This document shows positions 22,979 through 35,628 of a stretch of 64,000 nucleotides of DNA, piece after piece; within the stretch, counting starts at the first letter, position 1, and each line of letters starts with the position of its first letter. The notes below the pieces were generated by a model. The model was not told the origin of the DNA and searched no databases. It saw only the letters and a list, made by a program, of their open reading frames with translations. The position numbers and the translations under genes were made by a program. Location: positions 806,001 through 870,000 of the forward strand of contig NC_089247.1 in NCBI RefSeq assembly GCF_000512585.2, in the 5' to 3' direction. This stretch comes from Kwoniella bestiolae CBS 10118. Its lineage: Eukaryota; Basidiomycota; Tremellomycetes; Tremellales; Cryptococcaceae.

Positions 22979-23473
22979 TTTGATGGATTTGACAAGATAG
23001 GATCTAGACTTTTGTGTCGAGTTCACCTGGAAGGCGAGATGTCTGATCCTGAGTAGGATTGCCAGTGGTTCGTGTATAAGTGAACGATGAATGAGTGTTG
23101 CGATTAGTGTCGTGCTTTATTCTTTGTGTGATCATTCATCATTCATATTCAACTCACAACCCGGAATTCACAACCGCCGGTATCACTGTACGATTTGATC
23201 CCGATACTGTGCGGGTGACTGTGACTGTGGGATAAAAACAAAACAATCGCCCATAAAGAATAATGGGTGTACCACTTGCTCCTTGATCGCGCTTGGACCA
23301 TCGCTATAGATAAACAATTTACTTTACAATGTCCACCTCAACCCATCGTATATAAACCATCAGTCAACGCTGATATCGCACATCTTCCTCTTTCTTCACT
23401 TTCAGCTCATAGATCGAAGATTTACTCCATACGAATATTCTACCCACAAAATCAAGGATAACCTCATTGCAAA
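22979..23473. other. divergent promoter of membrane protein and UBC9
   Basis: About 495 bases between divergent starts. AT-rich, with ATTCATTCATCATTCATATTC-like words around 23130. No gene or named motif seen. Confidence 0.45.
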
Positions 23474-24456
23474 ATGGTGAGTTATATAGTCAGTCGACAA
23501 ACGGTCAACCGGAAATTGGCTCATTCCCTCCCTCACTTTCATTACAGTCCAATCTCGCTCAAGCTCGACTTCACGAGGAACGAAAGAACTGGAGGAAAGA
23601 TCATCCATTCGTGAGTGCGGTGTCATCAGCTAAGCAGGCAGTGTGGCTATACTGTACTCAGCTGGTGGAGCAATGGGCTGATTTACGTGGATTAGGGATT
23701 CTACGCTAAACCCGTAAAGGCTGCTGATGGGACTATGAATATTATGTTGTGGGAGGTTGGGATCCCAGGGAAGACAGGGGTGAGTGGACGATATTCAATA
23801 CAAAATACTGTCCCGGACGGGCTGTTCTTGATCAACTGAAGTCTCAGTGTAAATCGAATTAAAGCTGATGAGATACTTCTGTAGACGATCTGGGAAGGAG
23901 GTTTATACAAAGTGATGATGACGTTTCCTGATGGTAAGCTCATCAAAGAAGTCCTCAATCAATCTTAGCCTAGCTGACAAGACGTATCATCCATCAGAAT
24001 TCCCAACGAAACCACCCAAGTGTTAGTCAAAAGCGTCTTTTACTCTTCGAGAGGTTGGAAAAGAAGCTAACCTGATTGTGTATACAGGTAAATTCGACCC
24101 ACCCCTCTTCCACCCAAACGTATATCCCTCCGGAACTATCTGTCTGTCGATCTTAGATGAGGAGAAGAACTGGAAGCCTTCGATCACTATCAAACAGGTC
24201 AGCTACAAATTCCAAGTCATAGGCTCAAGCTGACATGACCCATACGCTTAGATCGTACTTGGTGTCCAGGATCTACTTGATAACCCCAACATTGGTGACC
24301 CTGCTCAGATAGATGCCTATCAAATGTACAAGTAAGTTAGCATGGTCTCTTCTCTTCGTGATGCGCCTAGCTGACGGTATCAATTCTAATAGAAACGATA
24401 AGAACGCGTATGAAAAGAGAGTGAAGCAACAGGCGGTAGAACGACGACAGAAGTAG
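23474..24456 (+). CDS. UBC9: SUMO-conjugating enzyme E2 (UBC9)
   Basis: The first coding exon is the ATG alone (23474-23476), followed by exon 2 at 23548-23610 and five or more further exons to the stop at 24454-24456, about 160 aa. The assembled protein is a complete UBC fold: ARLHEERKNWRKDHPFGFYA, KPVKAADGTMNIMLWEVGIP, GKTGTIWEGGLYKVMMTFPD, PPLFHPNVYPSGTICLSIL with the catalytic Cys, EEKNWKPSITIKQIVLGVQD, and a basic C-terminus (KRVKQQAVERRQK). The N-terminal basic helix and the insertion before the EEKNW loop mark it as Ubc9 rather than a ubiquitin E2. It takes SUMO from the Aos1-Uba2 E1 and transfers it to target lysines. The upstream region is divergent with the membrane protein. Confidence 0.95.
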
Positions 24457-25060
24457 ATGATGACAATAGACATCGAGGTCGTCTTTCTGTCTCTCAACCA
24501 TGAATAGTAGTTCCTCTTCCTTCTGGGCATTTCAGCATTTTTCAGTATCATTCTTGTGGCATAACAATACATTTCGACATCTTGTAGTGTTTCTATTCCC
24601 ATCTTCGTCACTTTTCCAGAACGTGGTTCTGTTTCGTTTCACTCCGTCTATACTCCATGTTAAGCAGCTGAGAGCATTTGTTGATATATCATGCATCTCG
24701 AGAGAATACACACTGCTCAATGAGATGCAGAGTACTTGATAGGCAGGCTGCCAAAGTGGAGGTCCAATCAAGTCAACACCACGCGATGTGTTTTACCCTG
24801 ACGGAGAGAGAGAGCGATCCTGACGTGCTCAAGCTACGTTACATATATATCTAACAGCACATCTCTCGTGTATACTCTCTCTCCTCTCAACCAGCTCAGT
24901 ACATCATACAGTTCGCTGGCTCCTACACTCGTCTCAAAAACATCATCATACTGTCTTGAAAACGGCTGCATCGCTCCTACGGTCCCCTGTTTTCACGGTC
25001 AAAAGGTTAACGGCTACAACGCACCTCCCTCAATTTAGATAAGAATCTCATTGTTACGCG
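24457..25060. other. intergenic: UBC9 3' UTR and SCP160 promoter/5' UTR
   Basis: About 600 bases between same-strand genes. A short AGAGAGAG run lies near 24804. The last 150 bases are pyrimidine-rich, as expected for a highly transcribed promoter. No gene seen. Confidence 0.45.
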
Positions 25061-28000
25061 ATGGCTTTCTCTGCTGCTGAACTACAAAAGGTGAGTTCAT
25101 CTGTGCATGGAACTCCCCCATGCTGTCTGCGAGAAGACTTTCTTGGCAGGGACTGGTGACATGTGCTGATCCACCAACCCCTTCACAGCGACACGGGCTC
25201 GAAGGTGCTCCCGACCCCTTCCCCTCGCTCGGTGGAAATACCGCCCCTGCCCCTACTGCCGCTAAGAAACTAAACAATAACAATGGTCCCTCAACTTCGG
25301 TCGACACTGCCTCTGAAGATGCTTTCCCCTCCCTCGGCGCATCCGCAGCTCCCGCTACAAACATCACCAAACCTGCCATCTCCGCCTGGGCGTCCAAACC
25401 CTCCGCGGTAAAAGCTACCGGCGGTAAAGTCAAGCCCAACACTTCAGGTGGACTGGGTAGAGCAGGTACACCCACCGCTGCCTCTCACCCATTCAGCGAT
25501 AGTTTCTCGATCCCCGCTGCTGATATCGTCCAAGGTAAGACCGCTCAGGAGACTATCCAAAAAGTTAGAGAACAAACTGGAGTCATCGTCGAATCTTCCA
25601 CTCAAATGCGAACTGGTCTCAAAACATTCTTGATTAGAGGGCCGGACCAGAAGAAATTAACTATTGCCAGAAGGTTGATCGAAAGAGGATTGAGCAAACC
25701 CGTTACTATCTCTGTTGAAGTTCCTATCACAACACTCGGTACGATCATCGGTCCAAAGGGTTCTACACTTAAAAATATCACAGATGCCACTTCGACTAGA
25801 ATTGATATTCCCAAAAGAGAGAACCTCCCCGCTTATGATCCCAAGGAAGCGAATGAGAAAGACCAAGATGCCGATGAAGAGGATGAAGAGGATGATGAAC
25901 CCCTCGTTCCTATCTCTGTTACCGGTCCCTCTGCAGCTTGTACCGACGCCAAGAACAAGATCCTATCTTTGATCTCTTACAAGACTTCTCAAACTTCCAC
26001 TTCCATCAAGACTATCCCTTCATCCTATTACCCATTCATCGCTGGACCCAAGGGTGTCAAGGCTAAACAACTTGAAGAGGAATTGGGTGAAGGAGAAGTC
26101 AAGATCCACGTTCCCCCTCCAGCCGTCTGGAAAGCTTTGGAGAAACAATCTCAAGGTGAAGCCGACGAGACCGATGTGGTCGCCAAGGACAGAGATTTGT
26201 CAATCAAGGTTAAAGGTGAGAAAGAAAAAGTCAAATTGGTGGTTCAAGAGATCCTCAAGCGATACGAAGAATTGAATGATTCGCTCAGAGAACTGAAGAT
26301 CTCCATCCCCAAAAGACAACATAGGTTCTTGGTTGGGTCTTCCGCCGATGAGATCCTGGATCAAACTTCCTGTATCGTCGAGCTCCCACCTGTTGATGAT
26401 CCATCCGACCAATGTGTGATCCGAGGTCCCCAACCATCTTTGATTCCCGCATTGACATTGGTGATGGACAAGGCCAACGCGATCTCCGTCGAGATGGTAG
26501 ATGTAGTGACCCTCCATCGACCCAATACTTCCGATCCTCTCTCCCACGCCAAGAAGGTCTTACGATACCTCATCAGAACATCCAAGCTCCGATCTATCGC
26601 TGATTCTCACTCGGGTGTCAAGATCTTCCCTCCCTTCGCTTCTGCCGTGGCCAACACCGGATCAGTGGTGATTGAGATTGTAGGAGAGGATAAAAAGGAC
26701 GTATCAAAAGTGAAAGATGAGGTTGCTACCTTGGTCAAATCAATCTTACCCGCTGGAACCACTACCGTTGAGATTGATCATCTCATCCATTCCCTCCTGA
26801 TCGGCAAGAAAGGGTCAAAGATCAATCAATTCGAACAATCCCATAATGTTACGACCGTCTTCCCACCAGCTCAAGAAGAATCATCCGAAGTATCTCTGAT
26901 CTACACTGGACCATTGGATTCCCTCCCCTCAGAGAAGAAAGCTAGAGATGCCAAGCTCAAAGAAATCCTTGCGGGAGCATCAAAGGCTATAGAGGAGCTG
27001 GCCAAGGACGCAGCGGACATCAAGACCGAGACGTTGAATATCGAAAAGAAATGGCACAGATTCATAATTGGTCAAGGAGGTACCGTCCTAAACGCCTTGA
27101 TAGGTGAAGATAACTTTGTCAATGTCAAAGTTGGCTCTTCTGCCACTGCTAATGGTAAATCCCAAAATAAGGGAGTAGATGAAGATTCCGTTGTGGTCAG
27201 GGGACCTTCAACCGAGGTTGATCGAGTGGTGGGACAAATCAAACAGATTGTGGAAGATGCCAAGAACGATGATATCGTTAATGGATTCACAGTGGAGTTT
27301 AACGTACTCAAGACATATGTTCCCCATTTGGTCGGTACGGCCGGAGCAACTATCAACAAGCTTAGGGAGACGCTGGGTGTCAAGGTGAACTTTGATGATG
27401 ATGAGTCCGCTGCGGCGGGGGCGAAGAAGGGGAAGAAACCTGTTGTACATTGTAAGGTGGGTAGGATTGTTTCTTTTGCTCGGTTACCTTCACTCGATTG
27501 ATTCGCCTGTGGTACTCATTGACTTAAGCAGTCAGAACACGAACGATGCTGATAATGTGTTTTTATGTGGTCACAGATCGTCGGCAGAAAAGAAGCAGTG
27601 GAAGAAGCCAAGAAACGACTCGATCTCCAAATCGAAAAACTCGAAGATGAAACCACCGAGATCCTCCACATCAAACGTGCCATCCAACCAGCCTTGATAG
27701 GTCAGGGAGGGAAATACGCGATCCGTCTCGAAGAGAAATACGGCGTCAAACTTTCTTTCCCCCGTGATAATAAGGAAGGTCAGAAACCTGATGAAGTGAT
27801 TATCCGAGGAGGTAAAAAGGGAGTTGCGGCTGCCAAGGCCGAACTCCTCGAGGCGGCAGAATACGAGAATGACACGAGACAGGAAGCCACGTTTAAGATC
27901 CCCACTAAAGCTATTGCTCAGGTTGTAGGGAAAGGCGGAGCGACGATCAATAAGATTAAGGATGAGAGTAACGCGCAGATTGATATTGAGAAACAACCTG

Positions 28001-29904
28001 ATGAGAAGGATAGTACCAAGACTGTAGTCACGGTCAGAGGAGATAAGCGGGCTATCGAGAGTGCGAAGAAGGCTATTTTGGAGTTGGTAGAGGAGTTGGG
28101 TGATGAGGTTGAGGATGAGTTGAGGGTTGATGCGAAATTCGTGAGTGTTTCATCTCTGATTGTATTTGTGGGAGTCGGGGGACTTGGAATATCTAGGAGG
28201 GTTGTTCTCTTTGTTATAGATAGTTGAAGGATGGAGGACAAGGTTTCATAACATGGAATGGATCGATGCTGATTGATTGCATGATGCTTCGTTAGCACCG
28301 AACCCTTATTGGTCAAGGTGGTCAGAAACTCCGAGAGACTATCGCTGCTGCTGGAGGACCTTCAGAGGGATTCAAGCAATCTGGTCTTGTCACCTTGTAA
28401 GTTCTCAATCCAGTTCGACTCTTCTTTCAAAGAACAACATTCATATGTGGTCACAAGTACAAAGCTGACGAGATCCACCTGCGTACGTGTACAGCCCTAA
28501 GTCAGGTGATGCCAACCCTGACATCGTCAGGTTCCGAGGAGACAGCAAGATCGTCAAGAAGATCAAGGCCGAGCTTGAAAAGCAAGTTTCCGTCCTCAAA
28601 GAAACTGTCGTCATTGGTGTTGTCGTTCCTCAAGCGCAACATGCTTCTAAGATCGGTAGAGGTGGTTCAGCCTTGCAGGATCTGCAAAGGAAGACCGGCG
28701 CTCTGTGAGTGAAATTCTACTTTCAGTCGATCTCGCCTTTTTGTGTGATGAAGATTATTCGGCGCAGTCCCGCGCAAAAGCTGATATCCGTCCTTTGGTT
28801 GAATACAGCGTCCACTTCCCCGGATCAAGACAGTACGGTTCTGTCGGCGAGATCGAAAATGCTTCTGAGCTTGGTGATGCTCCCGATAGTGATATCGTCA
28901 AGGTTATCGGTACCAAAGAAGTCGTAACCCAAGCTGCTGAGCTCTTACAAGTAAGCTGCTAGAGGTCCGCGTGAAATCGGAGACACAGCTGACCCATAAT
29001 GATTCGGAACTCAGGTATTCAACGAGAGACCTGCCCGAACCGACTCAAGACAAGGTCGATCTACCCCATCTAACGATTATCCATCCAAGACCATCTCGAT
29101 CCCTACCAAGTACTACCATGCTATTGCCGATCAACAGAACTTGATCAGGCAAATCAGGAACGTAGGAGCATTCATTACTATCCCCACTGCTCCTGCCAAA
29201 CCTGCTCTTCCCACCAAATCTTCCAATGGGAATGGTCTGGCAGCTAAGACCGCAAGGATCGATCTATCTGCTGGAGGCGATGAAGAGGATGTAGTGGATG
29301 TAGAGGGTGACTTTGAGTTGGTCGAGAATTATCAGAATTACCCTGAGGGCGAGCAGGAGTGGTCGGTCAGAGCTAAGGAGGAAGCGGATCTTGAGAGGGC
29401 TGTGGAGGTTTTGGAAGGGGCTTTGGAGAAGGCTAAGACTGCTACTCACCGTGAGTATACCTACCTCTTTCCTTTCTAATCGTATATCTGATGCGTGTAT
29501 GTGCATGGGCTGTCTCTCGAGTGGTAGCTGATGACTTGGTCTGTGTGTAGTCGGCCTCTTGACTGGTTTACCTAGATCTGCTTTCCCTAGAATCATCGGA
29601 TCAAAGTAAGTTCTACATGTCCGAGTATAAGAAGTTGAGGAGGATTTGATACTGATACTCTGAGTCACTAGGGGATCTACCATCTCTCGGATCAGAGTCG
29701 AGACAGGTGCAGATGTCCAGGTTTCAAAGGATGATGATTTGATTACTATCACTGGAGGTGAGTGCAGCGACGGAGACGCAATACGAGCAGGTTGAATGAA
29801 GTGCTAACACTTCGGATCGGTCTATAGACGAGACTTCGGTACTTCAAGCTAAGGATAGTATCTTGTCGATCGTCTCTAGGCCTGGTAGAGGTGAAAGATA
29901 TTAG
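25061..29904 (+). CDS. SCP160: multi-KH-domain RNA-binding protein, Scp160/vigilin
   Basis: Ten exons: 25061-25090, 25189-27456, 27577-28140, then short exons including 28809-28950 and 29015-29450, to the stop at 29902-29904. About 1,270 aa. After a 130-residue Ala/Pro/Ser-rich N-terminus there are repeated KH modules. GxxG loops seen include GPKGSTLKNI, GPKGVKAKQL, GKKGSKINQF, GQGGTVLNAL, GTAGATINKL, GQGGKYAIRL, GKGGATINKI, GQGGQKLRET, GRGGSALQDL and the last GSKGSTISRI. At least one module is degenerate (VGSSADEIL, no GxxG). Scp160/vigilin is a ribosome- and ER-associated RNA-binding protein that influences translation and mRNA localisation. An acidic spacer (DADEEDEEDDE) interrupts the third module, as often in fungal members. 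Family is certain; exact KH count was not resolved. Confidence 0.93.
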
Positions 29905-30331
29905 GTATGATGCTTGATTGTTTGTCTTTGGACGATATGGCGGATAGGATTGGAAATTGTATATGATGTTGGGTGGATTGCTTGCGATATCGACATCAAC
30001 ATGTGTTATGCATGGTTAGTCATGGCTGGGTATATACACTCGATGTACAGTTGACGTGATCTCTGTACCTTCTGTTTGCATGAGGTGATCATGATATCAA
30101 ACCTGAGAGAAGTGCTCGTACTTGCTCCAGTTGTACCAGGATGTCAGTCAGTACGATTTTACCCTAGATTGGTGCCTGCATCTGCAACATAATGATGATG
30201 ATGTCACACCCGCAAAATTCAAGTTGAATGTTCAAATAGAAATAGATTCAACAAAGTCCTTCCACATCGCGTGTGAACCTCATCCATCTATCTAGACGCC
30301 ATCCAGCTCCAAGAAAAAGAGGGCAGACCAG
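29905..30331. other. intergenic: SCP160 3' UTR and malic enzyme promoter
   Basis: About 425 bases between same-strand genes, with a short ATGATGATGATG run near 30192. No gene is visible. Confidence 0.45.
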
Positions 30332-33263
30332 ATGCTTTCGCTACCACGTACATCATTATTGGTCTTTCGTACTCCTCGATCCGTTTCAATTTCGACGCCC
30401 CAGCCAACCCGACACTTCGCTTCTACCTCTACTTCGCTTTCTTCTTCGTTTCCCAACATGCCAAAGACAGACCAGGGAAAGCTCAAGATCACCCTCAAGG
30501 GTCCGGAGGTACTGAATAACCCGAGGTTCAATAAGGGCAGTGCTTTTACAAGGGAGGAGAGGGATCAGTTGGGTTTGAGGGGGAGATTGCCTTTTGCGTG
30601 GGTTATCCTCACCTCATATGTATTATTGATGTGCTACGCTGGTAATTTTACAGTAACACGTTGTACATTCTCACTCGACCATCAATCAGAGGCAACGCTG
30701 ATCTGGTCATGACTCTGAAATAGCGTCGATACCCTCGAAGAACAGGTCGAAAGAGCTTATATGCAGTATAAATCGAGGGAGAGCAATATACTCAAGAACT
30801 CGTTTCTCTCATCCATGAAATGTAGGTTCCATCATGTCTCAGCTCTACCGCTTGACCATACTTCACATTGAGGTTGCTCGCTTGCGATTTACTATCGCCC
30901 GAGCTGACCTGCCCTGTCCCCTTCTCTCAGCTCAAAATTGGACTCTATACTACGCCCTCCTGTCCAAATACCTAGTCGAGATGTTTCCCATCGTCTACAC
31001 ACCCACCGAAGCAGATGCGATCTCAGACTACTCGCACTTGTTCAGAAGGAGCGAGGGGCTGTATCTTAGTCCGCCGGAGTATGGGAAGATGGAGGAGGAT
31101 TTTCTGGATGCTTGTGAAGGACGGGAACTCGATCTGGTATGTTGTTCCGCTTTATTACTTTCCATGATCTTCGAGACCGGCTTATACACAGCGTATAGGA
31201 CTGGGAGCTGATGCAAATGCGGTGATGGTCGCAGATAGTAGTCTCGGATGGTGAAGCGATATTAGGTATAGGGGATCAAGTGAGTTCATGATCAGCTTAC
31301 TCAAGCCTCTTGAAGCCACTGGTGAACTGATGGAGCTATCTCTCAGGGATCAGGTGGAATAGGTATATCCTCAGCTAAAGCTGTGATATACACTCTTGCT
31401 GCTGGAATTGAGTAAGTAAGATCCGTCTGCAAGGTATCTTCAGAATTATGTAGCTCACCATCCGCAATACTCCCCGTAGCCCAGCAAAAGCATTGGCGGT
31501 CACTCTGGATGTGGGGACGAACAATGAGGATCTCCTGAAGGACGATCTGTATGTTGTAAGTTGCTCCGACATACCTCACTTATCCACTGAACCATGGAGG
31601 CTGATATACATTTCGGCAGGGATACAGGGAGAAAAGGCTCAGAGGGGATAAATACGATGAATTCGTAGATAAGTTTGTCGGGTTGGTGAAGAAGCATCAG
31701 CCGAAATGTTTACTTCATTTCGAAGATTTTGTGAGTCATCTGTCTGTTGCCCTATCATTCCTACATTTGAGGCCTTCGGCTGATGACACTTTCAAGGGAG
31801 TTACGAATGCTCAAAGGCTGTTGGCCAAGTATAGGTAAGTTGCGTGCGCTCTGTTAAATGAAATGCATCAGCTGATAGATAATCCATCCGGTAGAGACCA
31901 ACATTCTGTGGTAGGTCGCCCGTACGCAAGTTCCATTGCGAGATGACAGCTGACGTAGTATTAGTTCAATGACGATATACAAGGTACAGGAGCAGTGACT
32001 GTAAGTGGGATATCCTGACATCTCCACGAGCAGTGTATCTCTCCCATATGTACGTCACTGACTCCTGAATTATGATCGCAGCTCGCCGCTCTACAAGCTG
32101 CTATCGCAGTGACCAAGACCAAAGTGAGTTCCAATGATTGACGCTATCCAGCGGATGTCAAGCTAATGCTGTATACCAGCTCTCCGATCAGCGTATAGTC
32201 ATCTATGGTTCCGGCTCAGCAGGTCTAGGTATCGCCCGCCAACTTCGAGATGCCATCATCATGGAATCGAACGACGACAAGAAGGCGGATGCTAAGCAAG
32301 CTTCCAGCCAATTCTGGTTGATGGATAAATATGGATTGATCAAGAAATCTTTAGGGAAAGATAAGATCCGTGATGAGATTGAGGGTGATTTCATTCGTAC
32401 AGAGGAAGAATGGGGATCTGGTGAAGAAGAGAATGGACTGCTAGATGTAGTCAAGAAAGTCAAGCCGACGGTGTTGATTGGGACTTCTACGCATGCTGGG
32501 GCATTCACTGAGGACGTGGTAAGTTCAGCTAGCAGTTCTACGTTCATTCTGTGATATGATGATAGTCAAGCTGATGACTTCGTGCTTAGGTGAAAGAAAT
32601 GGCCAAACATGCTGATAGGCCTATCATCTTCCCTTTGAGTAACCCGACGAAGAAATGCGAGGCAGAGTGAGTTTTCCCTGTCGTTCGAGTTGACCATGAT
32701 GGCAGCTCATGCATCATATCGTCAGTCCAAAAGACCTCAATCAGTGGACAGACGGTAAAGCTCTGATGGCTACTGGCTCGCCATTTGATCCTGTCGACGT
32801 GCCGGGCAAGAAGAAGAAATACGTCGTGGCGGAATGTAACAATGTGAGTTGAAACGCTGTCTTCCTTAACCCATACTTTCGACGGGTGTGAGCAATCCCT
32901 GACGCTGATCTGATTATAAACTACCAGGCCTTGATATATCCAGGCTTAGGACTCGGCTCCATCCTCTCCCGCTCCTCCAAAATGACAGACTCAATGATCA
33001 TCTCCGGATCCAAGAGATTAGCCGAACTTGCACCTGCCATCGTGAAAGGTGATCCTGACGAATCGTTATTACCTGATTTCGGGGACGCTCCCAAGGTCAA
33101 CTTCGAAGTTGCTTTGGCTGTTCTGAAAGCTGCTCAGAAAGATAAAGTGGCTAGAGAAGAGGATGTACCGGAGGACGAGGAGGGGTTGAGGAAGTGGGCT
33201 GAAGGGAGGAGTTGGAAAGCTCAGTATTGGGAGTATGAGTATGATCCTGAGGGTGTGAGGTAA
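30332..33263 (+). CDS. MAE1: mitochondrial malic enzyme
   Basis: Multi-exon gene: 30332-30597, 30724-30821, 30931-31136, then several short exons to the stop at 33261-33263. The N-terminus (MLSLPRTSLLVFRTPRSVSI) is Arg/Ser-rich and lacks acids, a typical mitochondrial presequence. Malic-enzyme landmarks in order: QNWTLYYALLSKYLVEMFPI then VYTPTEADAIS (catalytic Tyr), VVSDGEAILGIGDQGSGGIG, the Lys-bearing ISSAKAVIYTLAAGI, LHFEDF with GVTNAQRLLAKYR (metal ligands E and D), FNDDIQGTGAVT, the Rossmann GSGSAGLGIA motif, PIIFPLSNPTKKCEA and AECNNALIYPGLGLGSILSR. It oxidatively decarboxylates malate to pyruvate. Cofactor choice (NAD or NADP) cannot be settled by eye. The C-terminus is acidic and ends EYDPEGVR. 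Confidence 0.93.
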
Positions 33264-33383
33264 GGGGTTTGCAAGTCGTGTGTCTGGTAGGAGAATATGC
33301 TATGCAATAAACTGTATATGCAGGTACAGATATATAAATGACATGCTTGACTACGCGAATCCTCGTCTCACAATTAGGTAGAT

Positions 33384-34881
33384 CTACTCGCTCAACCATC
33401 TATACATACTCCATCCCAACCCTTCATCCTCCGCAGGCATCCCCTGAGCATCCCATACTCCACTGATCAGAGTTTCTTTCCTCTTCGATTCTCCCTCCCT
33501 CAGTGCGCCTAGCGCTACGAACAAAGGGAAGAAGTGCTCATCGGTAGGATGCGCTTTCTTGTAGAGTGGTGTTTTCAGGATATCTATCGTCGAGGATATG
33601 GGATCGGTTGATGAGAGGGAGGAGTTGAGCAGGTTGAGGAATGGTTTGGTGTAGAGCATTCTTTGGCCTGTGACTAAGGAGGAGATATAACATATCAGCC
33701 GATGTTATCATCGGATATGAATGATATATTTTGACCGGAAACGTGACAAAGCCATGTTTTACAATGCAGACCGGGAAGTCGAGTCGAGTTACGCTACTCA
33801 CATAGATCACGTAGATTATGGACCGATTGTCCAGTAGCTACCACCGTATACCCCTCGTCTCGGACTTGGGACAGGGCTTGGCCCAGTTTGATAGAAGCTC
33901 TAGGATCGGACGATGCAGGAAGGGATACCTGGATGATCGGTACTTGAGTTGACTCGCCAAACGCAGCTCGAAACGGGACTATTACACGAAAAACACACAA
34001 CCAAATTGATCAGCGATAAGAAAAAGGTAGCTCACAAGATTGTGTTGAATAACTTCAGAGATGATCGGACGTCGAAAGGATCAGACTCACTCCACACACC
34101 ATGATCCAACCCTCTATCTTCCCTTCCCACACCCAAGCCCGCCGTCTTCAGCGCGCTCAACACAGTCGATTCGAGGGCAGTGCTGAAGCTTGATCGGAAT
34201 TTCAGCTCGTATAGCCTTTTGGGGAAGTTGTAGAAATCGTATATCAATGGATTGGTGGGATTCGAATTGACTAATTTCCATTTGATTCGTACAAGATAAA
34301 TTAGCTGTCTCCCTTCCTTTCGTTCAGTCTGCTTCGGATATCATACGTAGATCTAGAGATGGGTCACCTACCCAAAACACCCCCGGATCCTCTAAATCCA
34401 CTCTCATTTTCCCAATGCGCAGAAACTACTACGATCCCCCTCGGCGGATCCTGATTGATGATTTGACCGAATTTCTGCCAGGCTTTGTATGGTTCTGCGT
34501 AAGTTTGTTCGACGGTAGGTGGGCCCTGGAGAGTACAAGGTGTGTTAGTATTGCCATAATCATCCTGCATTTATCTCGACGAGTCAGGCAAGCTGGTGAT
34601 AGTATGCGACTTACACCGTGAGAGAGGAAGTATACGTCTCCCTTGGTAGATGACTGATTGACCATTATCGACGATGAAACTAATCCTGGAGTATTGGTCT
34701 GAAGAGTTCTTCTCGGTACGAGCAATCTGGACGAATGCGCTCTGATGCCCTTGAAAATATTCAGAGATGATATATTGCTTTGACTCGATATTCCGATTGA
34801 CAGTAACAAGATCAAAGTGGTGACGATAACGACGATTGATCTGATAGGATGTGATTGTCTTTGTATTTCCGTAGAAGGCAT
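33384..34881 (-). CDS. extradiol ring-cleavage (LigB/DODA-type) dioxygenase with N-terminal membrane anchor
   Basis: About five exons from an ATG at 34881 (another in-frame ATG is at 34914) to the stop at 33384. The fold is that of class III extradiol dioxygenases related to DOPA 4,5-dioxygenase: FLSHGGPPT with the first metal-ligand His, AWQKFGQIINQ, GIVVVSAHWEN, PLIYDFYNFPKRLYELKF, DRGLDHGVW with a second ligand His, VPIIQVSLPASSDP, YTVVATGQSVHNLRDL and the late HPTDEHFFPLFVALGA. These enzymes use Fe(II) or Zn(II) to open catechol-type rings. The first 70 residues add a hydrophobic segment (SIVVIVTTLILLLSIGI) absent from cytosolic DODA; if translation starts at the later MVNQSSTKGD, the enzyme would be soluble. 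Substrate unknown. Confidence 0.82.
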
Positions 34882-35504
34882 GAGCAATAGGCAGATGTAC
34901 GATATGTGAATCACATTTCGAGTTGAGGGATCTCCATGTCAACTTATTATATACCATTGAACATCCATCACTAGATATCAGACAGTGGACTGACTGTATG
35001 ATGACAAATACCTGGGATTCATTCGAGAGCAAACCAAACAGACCATCCTTTCCGGCGGAGATACCACCCATTCATTGTTCTGAGATGTGCCTGAGAGTGA
35101 TATTTTTTGATCCGAGATGTTTTCTGATTTTTGCGAGTTCGTGTGTTCCGATGGATCTGACTAATGGGTGTGAAGACTCGCTCAATCCCAATGGTGCTCG
35201 TCATGCAGAGCAGAGAATGCTGCCCATCTTTGAATCCTGTTCGTTAGTTTGAGGAGCTCTGCGGTGTGCCCTAGCTGGTGGGAGTAGCTTGATCTACGCT
35301 AGCCCACGGAAGCAAAGGGAGATGAGTGACTGCAAAGGGATGTTTGTCAAACCAGCAAACTCAACTTCTTTCATTCATTCAATCTCAATCCACTCCGGAA
35401 CGAAAGCTACTGCCAATGGCAAGTGCTCACCGTCGTATTCTAGAAGGGTCACCGCTTGCCCCCTTTGCACCAGTACATAGACTCAACAAAAGGCCCGAAC
35501 TTCC
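34882..35504. other. intergenic between dioxygenase and 5S rRNA
   Basis: About 620 bases. Open frames on both strands (34923-35252, 35289-35480) show no family features or good splice partners. It presumably contains the dioxygenase promoter on its left side. Confidence 0.4.
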
Positions 35505-35622
35505 ATCTACGGCCATAGAACCTATAAAACGTCGGGTCCCGTCAGCTCCCCGTAACTAAGTTGGGTATCGCTTGGTTAGTACCAAGGTGGGGGACCACTT
35601 GGGAATCCCGGGTGCTGTAGTT
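35505..35622 (+). rRNA. 5S ribosomal RNA
   Basis: 118-nt sequence with the fungal 5S hallmarks in order: 5' end ATCTACGGCCATAGAACC, the internal control region with AGCTCCCCGTAACTAAG (box A), GGTTAGTACCAAGG (intermediate element/box C start), GGTGGGGGACCACTTGGG and 3' end GGGTGCTGTAG, followed by a T-run (TTTTTG) that serves as the Pol III terminator. The 5' end pairs with the 3' end (TACGGC with GCTGTAG) to close helix I. No other rRNA is nearby, so this is a dispersed 5S copy. It is transcribed by Pol III through TFIIIA. Confidence 0.92.
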
Positions 35623-35628
35623 TTTGTT
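35623..35628 (+). terminator. Pol III T-run terminator of the 5S gene
   Basis: A short T-run immediately after the mature 3' end of the 5S rRNA, as expected for Pol III termination. Confidence 0.6.

Noticed and set aside
25035..25475. 146-aa minus-strand open frame
   Set aside because: Antisense to the Ala/Pro/Ser-rich start of SCP160; no motif and no splice support.
34923..35480. Open frames upstream of the 5S gene
   Set aside because: No conserved motif or splice linkage; probably promoter and spacer DNA.
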